DNA of 64,000 bases, from assembly GCA_008692225.1 (NCBI GenBank), contig VICG01000002.1, positions 2,649,501-2,713,500 on the forward strand, read 5' to 3'. Each line of letters begins with the position of its first letter. Positions within the stretch are counted from its first letter, which is position 1. The translations under genes were made by a program, and so were the position numbers. Below, in pieces: positions 21,606-32,127 of this stretch. The notes below the pieces were generated by a model. That model was not told the DNA's origin and searched no databases. It saw nothing but the letters and a program-made list of their open reading frames with translations. Source of the DNA: Monilinia fructicola. Taxonomy: Eukaryota; Ascomycota; Leotiomycetes; Helotiales; Sclerotiniaceae.

Positions 21606-24166
21606 TCACAATTCCTCATTTTCCCAATCTCGCTCATGATATGTAGAGTGTGCCCTCCCACCACTGAGATCAAGTTTTGCGAGGAACTCTGGTGGAACAG
21701 TAGGGATATATTTTCTTTCTCTCTCCCTATTCATCCCACCAAATCCAGCCCCGTAACTGATCAACATGTCTGTGCTAGATGGTAAAGAGAATGGAAGCAT
21801 GAGAGCTGGATCGAGAAGCAGGTTCTCGGGCGCGTCATCCTCTTCCTCAAAAGATTCATCATCGAGAGATTGAGGCTTTCCACCTCGGCCATTCGAATCA
21901 GGCGTATCGGGTAATGGCTTTTCTCCATTCCGAGCCGGTGTCGATGGGGCACTCATGCGTAGGCCCTGTGATGTTCTTTTTTGACGCTCTTTTCGTAACC
22001 GGTATTCCTCTTGTAGGTTGATTAAATATTTCATAGCACTCTTTGGCAATCCCTTTTCGCCAACTTCTGCTCGATAATGTTTGACCGAATGTATTAGCTG
22101 CTGGGGCGTAAGTCGTGTGAGCTGCTGTAATGTCCCCACTAGAGCTTCCAAATCATCTTGCCCTAAAGATGAAAAGCATTGTAACCACTGTAGAAGTTGA
22201 ACCAAAGGTGCAAGATGTCGCCGCGTTGCCTCAATAGTCATTTCTCCACTGGAAGTCATAGAGCCATGTTCATAATGCTCAGGTTGTCGGTTGTTCGTTC
22301 GCGCCCATTCTTCAAGACTAGATATATTCATGCGTATTTGCATTGCTTTGGTTCGTGCCAAGTACTTTCGATTAGACATGATGCGATTGAAAAGCTCAGC
22401 TCCAAGCCAGTATAGTAGTTGCGCCAAGATTTGAGAAGTAATGACAGAATGTATATCATAAAGATCTAACACGAACAGCGTCGAGGATAACAATGAGGTA
22501 ACATTACGAGGTGATGGTTTAGCCCTCGCCTTTGGAGAGGGTGGGCGGAATCGTTTTTCGATGGGTACTTCTTTGACAGTAGCTTTTCTTTTGAACAGCT
22601 TCCATTCGTTCTGAAATGTGACATCTTCAAACCCCGGGATAGTTTCATGTTCTAACATTGCAGAATCAAGTACCTTGTCCATTCTCCTTTCAGCATCTCG
22701 AATAATCAAAATGAAAATTTCATTGATCAATTCCGCAAGTTGAAGTTGGAACTCCGAAGTTGATTCAGACAATCCCGCATCCTTTTTCAAATAGTGCAAT
22801 AACAAGGTAGCATTCGAAATCCAGAAAGCCAAGATAGTCATATCCCATTGGTGTGCTTCAACCACGTCATTGATTTTGTCCATGGCGCTTATCAGTAGTT
22901 TAGCCAGGAGATCATGACTTGCATGATAATGAGCATATCTCGCACTGAGAAAGATCATGTTCGCTGGCACAGGTTTCTGAGATGGAGATCGTTGGGGGGA
23001 CATGTTGGTGATGATGATATCCAGGATTCGACCAAGTTCACTTTCTTGGAAGACAAACATTTGGTCGTGTAGACATCGACTCCAGTCGAAATCTTGCCCT
23101 TCCTCTTCTAAATCTTCTGGCGATTCAGGTTGATCATCAATGCCCATATTACCCAAGTCAACCTCTAAATCTCTAGCGCTCTCCATCATCATTCGCCTCC
23201 TCATCTCGTTTTCTGCCATTTCCTCTTCAAATCTATCTTGGGAGAACCCCGGATTGTAAAAGTCGTCCGTAACTCCAGCGTTCCCAATATGGTACCCGCC
23301 ATCTTGAAGATAATCGGCAATTTCACTATCTGGAGATATAAAGTCGAATGCCGTTCTTCCCGTCGATGATTTAACATCCCTAGATGCCCCCCTATCTAGG
23401 AGTGCTTTCGCTATGCCCTTGTGTCGATTTGTCATTGCCCACATCAAGGCGCTCCACTGATTACGATCTTGTATGTCGACATCTGCACCCGCATCTAATA
23501 GTGCTGTTACCACAGCTTCATGGCCCTACGCAACTGTTAGTGGGTTCATGATATATGAGTGCTTTAGTCGGTACTCACGAAACAGCTTGCATATATTATA
23601 GGCGCTGTGCCTTCTTCATCCGGCGCATCCAAATCTACAAGGTCTTTGGCTTTGCCTTGAAGAATTCTCTCTATGCGGTCAACATCCCCATTACTAGCAG
23701 CCATATTCAAAGCTTTCTGCAAAATATCCTTCTTCTCTTCAAGTGGAAGCTTCTCATTGGTTGCGACAGCATCTTCATCCTCACTAGCTGAGCCATCTCG
23801 ATGTGCAGCTTGAGCGGCCAGCATCTCCATAAGTCTATTGTCGCTATCCCCTATCTTTTGTTTTGTGATTTCGTCGTCGAACCCGTCATTCCCGAGTGAA
23901 AGGTTCTTGAATTCTAGCGGTTTTGCCAGAACAGGAGTCGTCAAAAATTGCGATTGTCCTAACAATGTTAATTGATGGTCTTCACTTCTCCTGCAACGTA
24001 TTGTCATACCTTGCCATGCATCATACATCTCAGTCTCAGGAGTATATTCTGCCGATACATGTTTTCGGTCATCGAGTGACCTTGGTAAATCATCAGGCAG
24101 TGGTCGTGGTTTTATCCTTTCTTCTCCGAAACCACCGATATCTCCATTATTGTCCCTGATGTCCAT
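21606..24166 (-). CDS. Ankyrin-repeat and DIL (dilute) domain protein
   Basis: On the minus strand the exons are 24166-24010, 23958-23579 and 23525-21606, giving 818 residues. The first intron (51 nt, GTATGA...TTAG) is a multiple of three with no stop, so its removal is inferred from the splice signals. The second (53 nt) splits the ankyrin region cleanly, joining ASCF to GHEAVVTALL. Ankyrin repeats occupy ~145-240 (VVTALLDAGADVDIQDRNQ, then IAKALLDRGASRD). The DIL-type region, alpha-helical as in the cargo-binding tail of class V myosins, spans about 370-660. It includes FLSARYAHYHASHDLLAKLL, MTILAFWISNATLLLHYL and LTRLTPQQLIHSVKHY. The C-terminus is acidic and Ser/Pro-rich. There is no motor domain. 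Fungi are known to have such ankyrin-DIL proteins; a role in cargo or membrane tethering is inferred. Confidence 0.88.
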
Positions 24167-24607
24167 CACAACAGCAGGAAGACTGCAAATAACCAGTAAA
24201 CATCTGTTGAGGACTTGTCAAATCCAATATCCTGTGCGGCAGATGTTAGTATTCAAAGGAGTGTATGGAGTTTTGGAAGTCTTGTTGGTTGCACAGGGAA
24301 GCTACTGCAGTGCGGTGACTTGGACTTTCTTACAGTTTCAATGACGCTGGGCCTTGTCTTGAAGGGTCGCATTGGAATTTGGAAGTCATCTTAGAGGATG
24401 GTCCGAGCGTTTACTACAAGGTTTCACGATAGACAAGGCGAATTTCAGCCTTACCTTGTTTCTTCTAAATGGTTTCTGGGTACAGTAGAGTAGAAACTAA
24501 TAAATGAATGTTTAATATGGAATTTTTCACATTGAAGACTTCAGGAGGTGGACAAATTTGTAGCATAACTATGAATATGTGTGTTATCTCCTTGTCTCTT
24601 CTCTCTT
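24167..24607. other. Short intergenic region between two minus-strand genes
   Basis: This 441 bp holds the promoter or leader of the ankyrin-DIL gene and the 3' UTR of the allantoicase gene. I see no conserved element in it. Confidence 0.6.
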
Positions 24608-25977
24608 CTAAACACTTCTCTTTCCTAATACCCTGATTCGTTTCACTCCGCCATCAGGAATCATGATCAATTTAACATGCGTAAATGTTTTATCTTTGAC
24701 CAATGACTCAAATTCATGCTCCTTGTCAGCACTCGTCTTACTAGGCTCAACAACCGCAGTCCATCCTTCAGCGGAGACACCAGGCTCCCCTTCACCATTC
24801 CAGCTAATGGCCTCAACCTTCACCTTTTGTGGGAAGTTACCCCTGAAGAATGCCGTATCAACAATCAGACTTTCAATAGTACCTGGTGCTCCTAATCTGA
24901 TGATAGCCCAATCCACATGATCTTTTCCTCTGGATCTCGAGGTCTCCCATCCATCTCCCATATCCTTTCCACGACCAGGCAATATGAGGTTTGCAATCAC
25001 TCCGAAATGCTGATCGCTACAAGAAATTGCAACACCTCCGTTTTGAGCGGCGGCCAAATCAAATATGGCATTTTTATCTTCTGGGAACACGGGTATGGCG
25101 TGTCCGAAGAGTCTGAATCGAGCGATTCCTCCATCTGGATACATGTTGAGTCTCACGTGAGTATAAGCTTTTGTGGTTGGAACAGCAAGCTTCCAGCCAA
25201 ATCGCTGAGAAGGACCACACTCTTGTAAACCAAGAATAGTTTCCCATTTTCCTCGACCGCCTTTCCATCCAACAACTTCCTCATCGTTGTCACTGAACAC
25301 ACCCTCAACAGAGATAGCAGGCGCATGATTTCCAGAAAAGAAGGCTGTGTCAACCTCAATTCCCTCAACGGTTCCTGAAGCAACCCCAAGACGAATCACG
25401 ACATAATCAAAAGGGGCAGTATTATGTCGACGAGTCTCCCATCCATCATACCAGGCACCAGTATAAACCATCTTTCCTGGTTGTCTGATAGGTGGGGTGG
25501 GAGTAAGAAGGTTGTTTGCTTCCGCAAACCATTCATCTGAGAAAGAAAGTACTTTTCCACCGAGAGTTCCAGATATCAGATCTAGAATGGGTAATTAGCC
25601 AACAGATAGGATAGACTATACTACATGATCATCTTTGAGGAGTTTCGAATCAAGATAGGATAGTGCACCTGATAGGAAAGTTCACCCCACTTAAAGTATG
25701 CTTGCTTGTGTATCCATATGTATATATATATACATAGATACATTGCAGTCCCAAGTACAGAGAGATAGGACCTCTCCATGCTTTCCATCCATGGGTTGAT
25801 CACATGAGGAGACAAATGTCGGAGGAACATCAGAGCGTTATCTTGTCTCTGGACACATGAAACAAATGCAAATGGGTACTTACCAATACAGGATGAGCGG
25901 AAAGTAGTATCAATGTTATCCGATGGCACAGAAGTTGCAGCCACGTCTTCGGTTTTATATTCGGTTTCGAAAGCCAT
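24608..25977 (-). CDS. Allantoicase (allantoate amidinohydrolase)
   Basis: Allantoicase hydrolyses allantoate to ureidoglycolate and urea in purine catabolism, letting the fungus use purines as nitrogen. Exon 1 is 25977-25884 and exon 2 is 25581-24608, giving 355 residues, a normal length for the family. Exon 2 begins in DLISGTLGGKVLSFSDEWFA, the standard N-terminal block. Two homologous allantoicase repeats follow. Repeat 1 has GAWYDGWETRRHN, DYVVIRLGVASGTVEGIEVD and THVRLNMYPDGGIARFRL. Repeat 2 has GDGWETSRSRGKDHVDWAII, DTAFFRGNFP and THVKLIMIPDGGVKRIRV. The single intron is 302 nt, long for this genome, with donor GTAAGT and a GCTAAT branch site near CTAG. Purine-utilisation genes are usually under nitrogen control, but no such site was assessed here. 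Confidence 0.95.
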
Positions 25978-26351
25978 ATTGAAATAGTGAAGGGATATGT
26001 TTAGAAGAATATCAAAAAGTACCTGATTTTGAGAAGGGAGAGAGAAAGAGAGAGAAAGGATGACGGACGGGAAATGAATAAAAGTAGCCTACCTACCTAG
26101 TTTTGGATTGATATTGGAGAGTTTTACAATTTCCATCGAGTAATTCTACTCTCATATCGGTGTCCTCCGATAAGTATCCCTCCCATACTGTGATGACTAA
26201 TCACGTCCACTACTTGAGTACAGAGTAAGAGTAGTCCACGGGTTCTATAAGACTAGAGTAATCGTACTCCGTATAATAAGAAGTATGATTTGCCCCGCTA
26301 ATAGGTTCTCAAGCAAGAACATTTATCCATCCATCATCCTCGAATCTATAC

Positions 26352-26377
26352 GAGTGAGTGAGTGAGTGAGTGAGTGA
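26352..26377. repeat. GAGT tetranucleotide microsatellite
   Basis: Six to seven GAGT units upstream of the allantoicase gene. Confidence 0.9.
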
Positions 26378-26971
26378 ATATATTCAACAATGAAAGTTAG
26401 ATAAAATGTAACCTTACGAGTACCTTCCTACATGTGATATTTTTGAACTCTTTCAGAAACAGATTATCCATCCACATAGAACTATGTCCAAAGTATCATT
26501 CAGCCATGTCGATTAGAACGTGTGCACGTATAAGTACAGTAAGGTTAATAAGGATACCCACCAACGCCCTCGTGTTTGAATAACGATATTCGGAAACGAT
26601 CATTGTCAGATACTGTACCGGTACGCATTGCTTCAGTCCCACCCAAATAGGGTTCCTGGGTTCTTGGGTGGTATTCTTTCTTTTCGTCTAGAACCCATTT
26701 CACCTCATTTCGCTCCATCTATGCATTTATGCTGTTGGTCTTTCGATGCTGAATAATGGTACCTACTCTAGTATGGATGTCACAGAATATAGACTACAGA
26801 TACAATCAATACCTTCCTTCGTCTAAGATTACTAAGCCATTCAGGTAATAAGACTATTATATATACCCGTGGACCTAGTACCTACCCAGACATACCTGCC
26901 TATAGTACTAACCTAGTACCGTTCTAGATAACGTTATATCTCTAGAATACATCCATTAATAGGTCACCTGT

Positions 26972-28225
26972 ATGGACGTATAAAACGCGTATTTTTAAAA
27001 ATATATTTAATGTATTTCGTTTTAAAATAATAATATATATTTAATCTTAAAATACTAATTTTAATACGAACGAATCCTTATAAAAATATTCTTTTTTATC
27101 AAAGTATATAAAGAAGAATATATAAAGAATATAATATATTAAAAAAATCTAAATTTTTCTTAAGTATTAGATATATACTAGAATAAATGTAACGAGGTAC
27201 GAGGAAACAGAGGGGTCAACTAAAATAATATAGTTATTCATAAAGAGAAAAGGAAAGGATTGAAGATCCTTTCCACTTAAGTACTAGCTCGAATGGTCAT
27301 GTGACCCTTGTCTAGGGTTGCTTCCTAACAATAAAGAAACGTAAGATTATATTATAATATATATTAATATTACTTTTTTAATAGTTTTATAATAATGTAA
27401 AAAAACTTTTATTAACAAAATATATATAAATTCTATATTTTTAAATATAAAAAAAGTTTATAAAAAATAAAGTATTTAATATAAGCTTAAAAATATTATA
27501 TAATATCTCGCGTTAAATAATAATAAAATTTATTAATTAGTATAGATTTTATATTATACGAAAGCTAAATATTATTATTCTATTATAATAAAAAAAGAGT
27601 ATATTAAAAGGATTTATATACTCTTTATATTCTAAATATTATTCTATATACGAAAATAATAAAAAATAGATTTAAAGATTATAGAGTAAAAGAGATTAAA
27701 ATTCTAAATATTAAAGGTTAAATTAAAAAAAAAATATAATAAATTAAGAATATTATATAAATAAGATTCTTTTATACTATATTAACGTTATTAAAAAGCT
27801 AAAAACTATTAATTTAATTATTAAATAATTATTAATGAAAGATAATAATAAAAATTTAAATTTTAAAGATATAGATTAGTTTAACAACTTAGAGATATCT
27901 ATATTATTAAAAACTTATCCTATTTCCCTTAAATATTTAATCTTAATCTTATTAAGGTAGTTTGGAATATATTAAAATAATATGTTTAAAATCGTAAATA
28001 GAATTTATTAAATGAATAAAAGAAAGTTTTATAAAATGAATAAAGTAAGACAATATAGAAAAAACTCTAAAAAAGATATAATAAATTACTTAGAAAATAT
28101 AAAACTTTAAAAGATACTAATAAAGAATATGTATAATCTTAATTATAGTGATAGCTTTATTTTTAATAGAATTATATACTATATTTTCGAATTTTTGTGA
28201 AACTGTCACGTTTTTTAAGTCCGTG
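26972..28225 (+). mobile_element. RIP-decayed Tc1/mariner-type DNA transposon relic
   Basis: About 1.25 kb of very AT-rich DNA, or 1.1 kb without the nested LTR. At 27936-27956 the plus strand reads FNLNLIK followed by VVWNILK. Each deviation from the Tc1/mariner motif PDLNPIE (P to F, D to N, P to L, E to K) is explained by C-to-T or G-to-A changes, as RIP would cause. Imperfect inverted ends appear as TGTATGGACGTATAAAACG at the left (from ~26970) and, read on the minus strand, TGCACGGACTTAAAAAACG at the right (to ~28225). The frame is full of stops, so the copy is dead. Exact borders and target duplication are uncertain. Confidence 0.65.
27188..27330. mobile_element. Solo LTR (143 bp) nested in the mariner relic
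   Basis: A balanced-composition segment interrupts the AT-rich relic. It starts TGTAACGAGG and ends TTCCTAACA, so it has the TG...CA termini of LTRs. It is flanked on both sides by the same 5 bp, ATAAA (27183-27187 and 27331-27335), the expected retrotransposon target duplication. No internal retroelement sequence or second LTR is present, so it is a solo LTR left by recombination. The short length suggests a Copia-type element, which is inference. Confidence 0.78.
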
Positions 28226-28788
28226 CACCCACTGGTGATCCATCTCTCGACGGAGTATACAGAGTACCATCATATCTCGTACATATCTCTCTCTACATAT
28301 CTCTCTTACACAGATCTCTTCTATACAGAGTACATATCTCTCTCCATACAGATACATACGGAGTAGAACGACAGTATGGCATATCAATCAATAAACACTA
28401 CGTATGCACAACGATGCTTAACATTGCGCAATACACCTACCGGACTCCGCGATATCCCAACATCCTAACATAGAAAGTGCTTACAGAAACAATTTCAATG
28501 ATTGGTTCATCAACCCCGCAATTCCAAATTCATTGACGCCATCTACTTTTACTTGTACTACTCGAAAAAGTATATGAAAGTCTACGATGCAATGAATCCA
28601 TGTATATCATTCATCAATCCTTCCTTGAATCTCACCCGTACTACGTATTCATCTACGAGTACTACTTGTAGGTAGGACCAACTTTCCCACGAGAGGTCGA
28701 CATTCATCCATTCGTTTCTCAATTCCTATCTTGACCTTCAAAATTCAGCATCTGAGAAAAAAAAACAATCGTAATTTTGATTAAAATC

Positions 28789-29695
28789 ATGTCGTCCGCC
28801 ACTGGAATACCAGAAAGTCCTCGTGTGGCTGCAGGAGAGCTCCAGGATCCTCATCAAGCTGGTTATGGAGAGGATGAGCCTTTGCTCGGACGAGCTGGTG
28901 ATGCATCACAGCAAGAAGGACGACCATTGTTTTGGAACCTTGCCCTTGGTATGCCATCCTCTCTCACGTTTGAAATGCAAAATACAACAACTAATAAGTC
29001 GAATCTCCAAATAGGCACAGCAATTATAACTCAAGTCGGAATTGTTCTGCTCGTCGCCCACGTTTGGGCTAGCATACTTCTATCTCCAATAATCCTCTTC
29101 TCAGCACACCCTCTACTAAATTCCGCCGGACTCTTGGTTCTCACCCAAGGTATCCTTATTTTACAGCCTACACATACTCCTACGCAGAAACATCAAGGCA
29201 CCCTTACACATGCTGGAATAAATGCTTTGTCTGGGGGTCTTCTCGTCGCCGGCCTTGTTGTTATTGAGGTCAACAAGTTTGCACACAATGGAACTCATTT
29301 CGTATCAGCCCATGCCATTCGTACGCCCCCTCCCCTCTCCACATTTTTAAACAGTACTAACATTCTCAGTTGGCCTAATTACCTATGTACTTCTCCTTGT
29401 TCAGTCTCTAGTTGGCTTCACACAATATTACACCCCCTCGCTCTACGGCGATATCTCAACGGCAAAGTCCATCTATAAATACCATCGACTCAGTGGCTAC
29501 ATCGTACTCCTTTTGTTCCTCGCCACGGTTTCTGCGGCAACATGGACAGATTTTAACGTTAACGCCTTGCATATAAAAGAGCTGGGCGATTATTGTTTCT
29601 TCTGTGCTTGTCTTGATTGGTATTATTCCAAGGATCAAGAAACAGAAGTTGGGCTTGAAATCTGGAAAACTGAGATTTATGTGATGTATAGATAG
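28789..29695 (+). CDS. Cytochrome b561-type transmembrane protein (3' frameshift)
   Basis: A predicted di-heme membrane electron carrier, possibly moving electrons across a vacuolar or endosomal membrane. Exons are 28789-28948, 29015-29320 and 29370 onward. Both introns have good branch sites, and the first (66 nt) is a multiple of three without a stop. The N-terminus holds the acidic dileucine EDEPLL. Hydrophobic helices follow with His positions typical of the family: FSAHPLL, HAGINALS, THFVSAHA and KYHRLSGY. After DFNVNALHIK at about 29579 the annotated frame turns into an unrelated tail ending at 29695. In the +1 frame the next codons give WAIIVSSVLVLIGIIPRIKK and stop at 29684, clearly the missing last helix and basic tail. 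One extra base near 29579-29583 therefore breaks the gene (259 residues if absent). Sequence error or a recent mutation are both possible. Confidence 0.82.
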
Positions 29696-30815
29696 TGTGG
29701 AGCTATCTCTTGCATCTAGTCTAGTGGACATTACCAAGGTGATACCTAAGTTTAAGATAATTTTGATTTCCAAGGTCCTGTTAATGTCCTGAAGGTTAGT
29801 CTGATTCTAATCGGGGGGTTTCATGGTGGTATGATTGATATCTTGAAGACACGAGTAAACGAGAATGAATGATTTTATGGCAGCACCGGCGTTGGGACGA
29901 GTTATTTCATATAATGGAAAGATGCTACATCAAGGTTAATCAACATATATTTCAATACAAGATCACTTTTTTCCGAATGAACGCTTTCCAGTATAGTACA
30001 TAGCTACCTAGGTACCAGAATACCCATTTCTCTTTTCCGTCTTCTCTTTTCTCACTTCTCTCTTGCATATTTCTCTTCTCCTTTCTTATTTTATGTTGTC
30101 ATACCCATCTTTCATCATTCATCCACCCATTTCCCCCCACACTTCTAAACATAACTACCTTCAACTTTATGCACCGCTTCAAATCCTGCATCTCCATGTC
30201 TCACGGCAAAATCTAAAATAAAATACGGAGTGCATCATCAGTATCATCAGTATTACTCAAGTATAGTCGTAATAGCAGTCGCACCAACATTCTCAAGTCG
30301 AAGTTCAACATACCCGTAGATCTCAAAGCATCATTCAGATAATCATCAGATGGATAGATAGATAGATACATAGATATCCATGAATACCCAGTACCCAACC
30401 ATCCATCGCGCTTCATCCCCCTCCTGCCCCTCTCCACACCATACATACCCCCTCAGCCGACACTCCAGCCTCTCATCCGTCGCGCCCTCTCTCTCGCCTT
30501 GCATTTTTTGAGTCGATGGCAGGGAGGGAGGCATCGAGCGGAGAGGCACATCGCGGATCTTGGCGTGTCGGTTGGGAAATTGGGTGGTGGGGGTGTGCGG
30601 TTCTGTAGGGTTTCCGTGGGCAGGTGGGTAGATAGATGCATATATCGATGTTGGAGTATCGATGTTAGTATCAGTATCGAGACTCGAGCATGGTATGAAT
30701 ATCGCTTATCACCACCGGATCGGTTCGAGCGGTGAGGGAAGGGAAATAAGTGTTCGTGGTGGTTTTGGGTGGTTGGTGGTGGTTATTGCTATCTAGGTAT
30801 CTACAATATAAGGTT

Positions 30816-31029
30816 ACAATATACAATACAATATACAATATACAATATACAATATACAATATACAAATACAATATACAATATACAATATACAATATACAA
30901 TATACAATATACAATATACAATATACAATATACAATATACAATATACAATATACAATATACAATATACAATATACAATATACAATATACACAATATACAA
31001 TATACAATATACAATATACAATATACAAT
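30816..31029. repeat. ACAATAT 7-bp tandem array
   Basis: About 30 nearly perfect copies of the heptamer ACAATAT in 214 bp, with two short register slips. All six frames stay open because seven-base units without stops give a repeating 7-residue peptide (YCILYIV or YNIQYTI). Confidence 0.95.
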
Positions 31030-31351
31030 CGAAAACGATCCAGGAATCAACAAGATTTCCCCACAGCTACATGATTACGCGCGGGGAAACCTTTCGATTT
31101 TATTTCGCAGCGAAGGTTCGTGATGCTTGGCTTTGGAGTAATTGTTAGTGATGAGGCGGAGGGATGTGCGCGGTGGGGTTGAGGCGAGGGGAAAGGGTGG
31201 GGATGGGGGATCGTCTATCGTTTTCGTAGAGGAGGGTTCTTGTTGTATCGCTTGATTGAGATAGGGTTGATGGACGCTGGTTGAGGAGGAGGAGGGTGGA
31301 GATGTGGGTGAAATGTTGAGGATGGGGTTGAATGTTTATTTGTGGGTATAT

Positions 31352-31458
31352 ATATACACATATACACATATACACATATACACATATACACATATACACA
31401 TACACATATACACATATACACATATACACATATACACATATACACATATACACATATA
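31352..31458. repeat. ACACATAT 8-bp tandem array
   Basis: About 13 copies of ACACATAT with one 2-bp slip. Open frames across it encode only Tyr/Thr/His/Ile or Met/Cys/Val repeats. Confidence 0.93.
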
Positions 31459-32040
31459 AAAATAGTTGTAATTCATATCTCATACAGATAATCAACCACA
31501 CCACGGGTGAACAAGGGGAGAGAGACGGGTAAACGGGGATGTAATCTAAACCCCCCAGACTCGATACGTAAATATCGGGTAAACAACAAGTTTCAGCCAC
31601 GGTGATCTTCGAGCTGGCGCCTCGGCGTCCTCGTGTTTCTGTAGTGGATTGGATTGTCGAGATGGTAGGGTGGGGAGATTCGAGATGCTGGGAGGCGGGA
31701 GGTGGGAGAGGTGATGGAAGTTGGGGCTTGGTAGGGTGGTTTGGTTTACGTGACAGGATGGGATTGTGGATGAATGGGATTGTGGATGGATGGGATTGTG
31801 GATGGGATAGGTTTGTGTTATGGGTGTTTTTTGCTGGTGCTTTGGTTGGTTTGGTGCGAGGAATTGTGGGGTTGGGTTTGCTGGAATGAGGTTTATATTT
31901 GGGTTTTGAGGTTTGAGACTGGTGGATGTTTAGTTGTGAGGACTGAGGATTAACCATTGAGGACCTAGGACTGGGGGGGCGAATTGAGGAGTAGGTTTGA
32001 TGTACAGATTTCATGTAGTGCTTTAAGCGAATGAAGGAAA

Positions 32041-32127
32041 GCGAGTGAAGGAAGCGAGTGAAGGAAGCGAGTGAAGGAAGCGAGTGAGTGAAGGAAGCGA
32101 GTGAAGGAAGCGAGTGAAAGAAGCGAA
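32041..32127. repeat. GCGAGTGAAGGAA 13-bp tandem array
   Basis: About six and a half copies of a 13-bp purine-rich unit, GCGAGTGAAGGAA, with one GAGT insertion. Confidence 0.92.

Larger units (their letters stand above)
25978..28788. other. Divergent intergenic region invaded by transposons
   Basis: About 2.8 kb between the start codons of allantoicase (leftward) and cytochrome b561 (rightward). It contains a GAGT repeat at 26352-26377, a RIP-decayed mariner with a nested solo LTR (entered separately), and TACGGAGTA-type 9-mers at 26265 and 28357. The flanks at 25978-26970 and 28226-28788 have normal composition and presumably hold the promoters. Confidence 0.7.

Noticed and set aside
28949..29014. 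Reading through b561 intron 1 as coding sequence
   Set aside because: The segment interrupts the join of NLALG to TAIITQV at the start of the first helix and has a standard donor, an ACTAATA branch site and an ATAG acceptor.
30700..31100. Open frames on both strands across the heptamer array, resembling multi-pass membrane peptides
   Set aside because: The Tyr/Ile/Leu/Val/Cys pattern is the direct translation of ACAATAT repeats.
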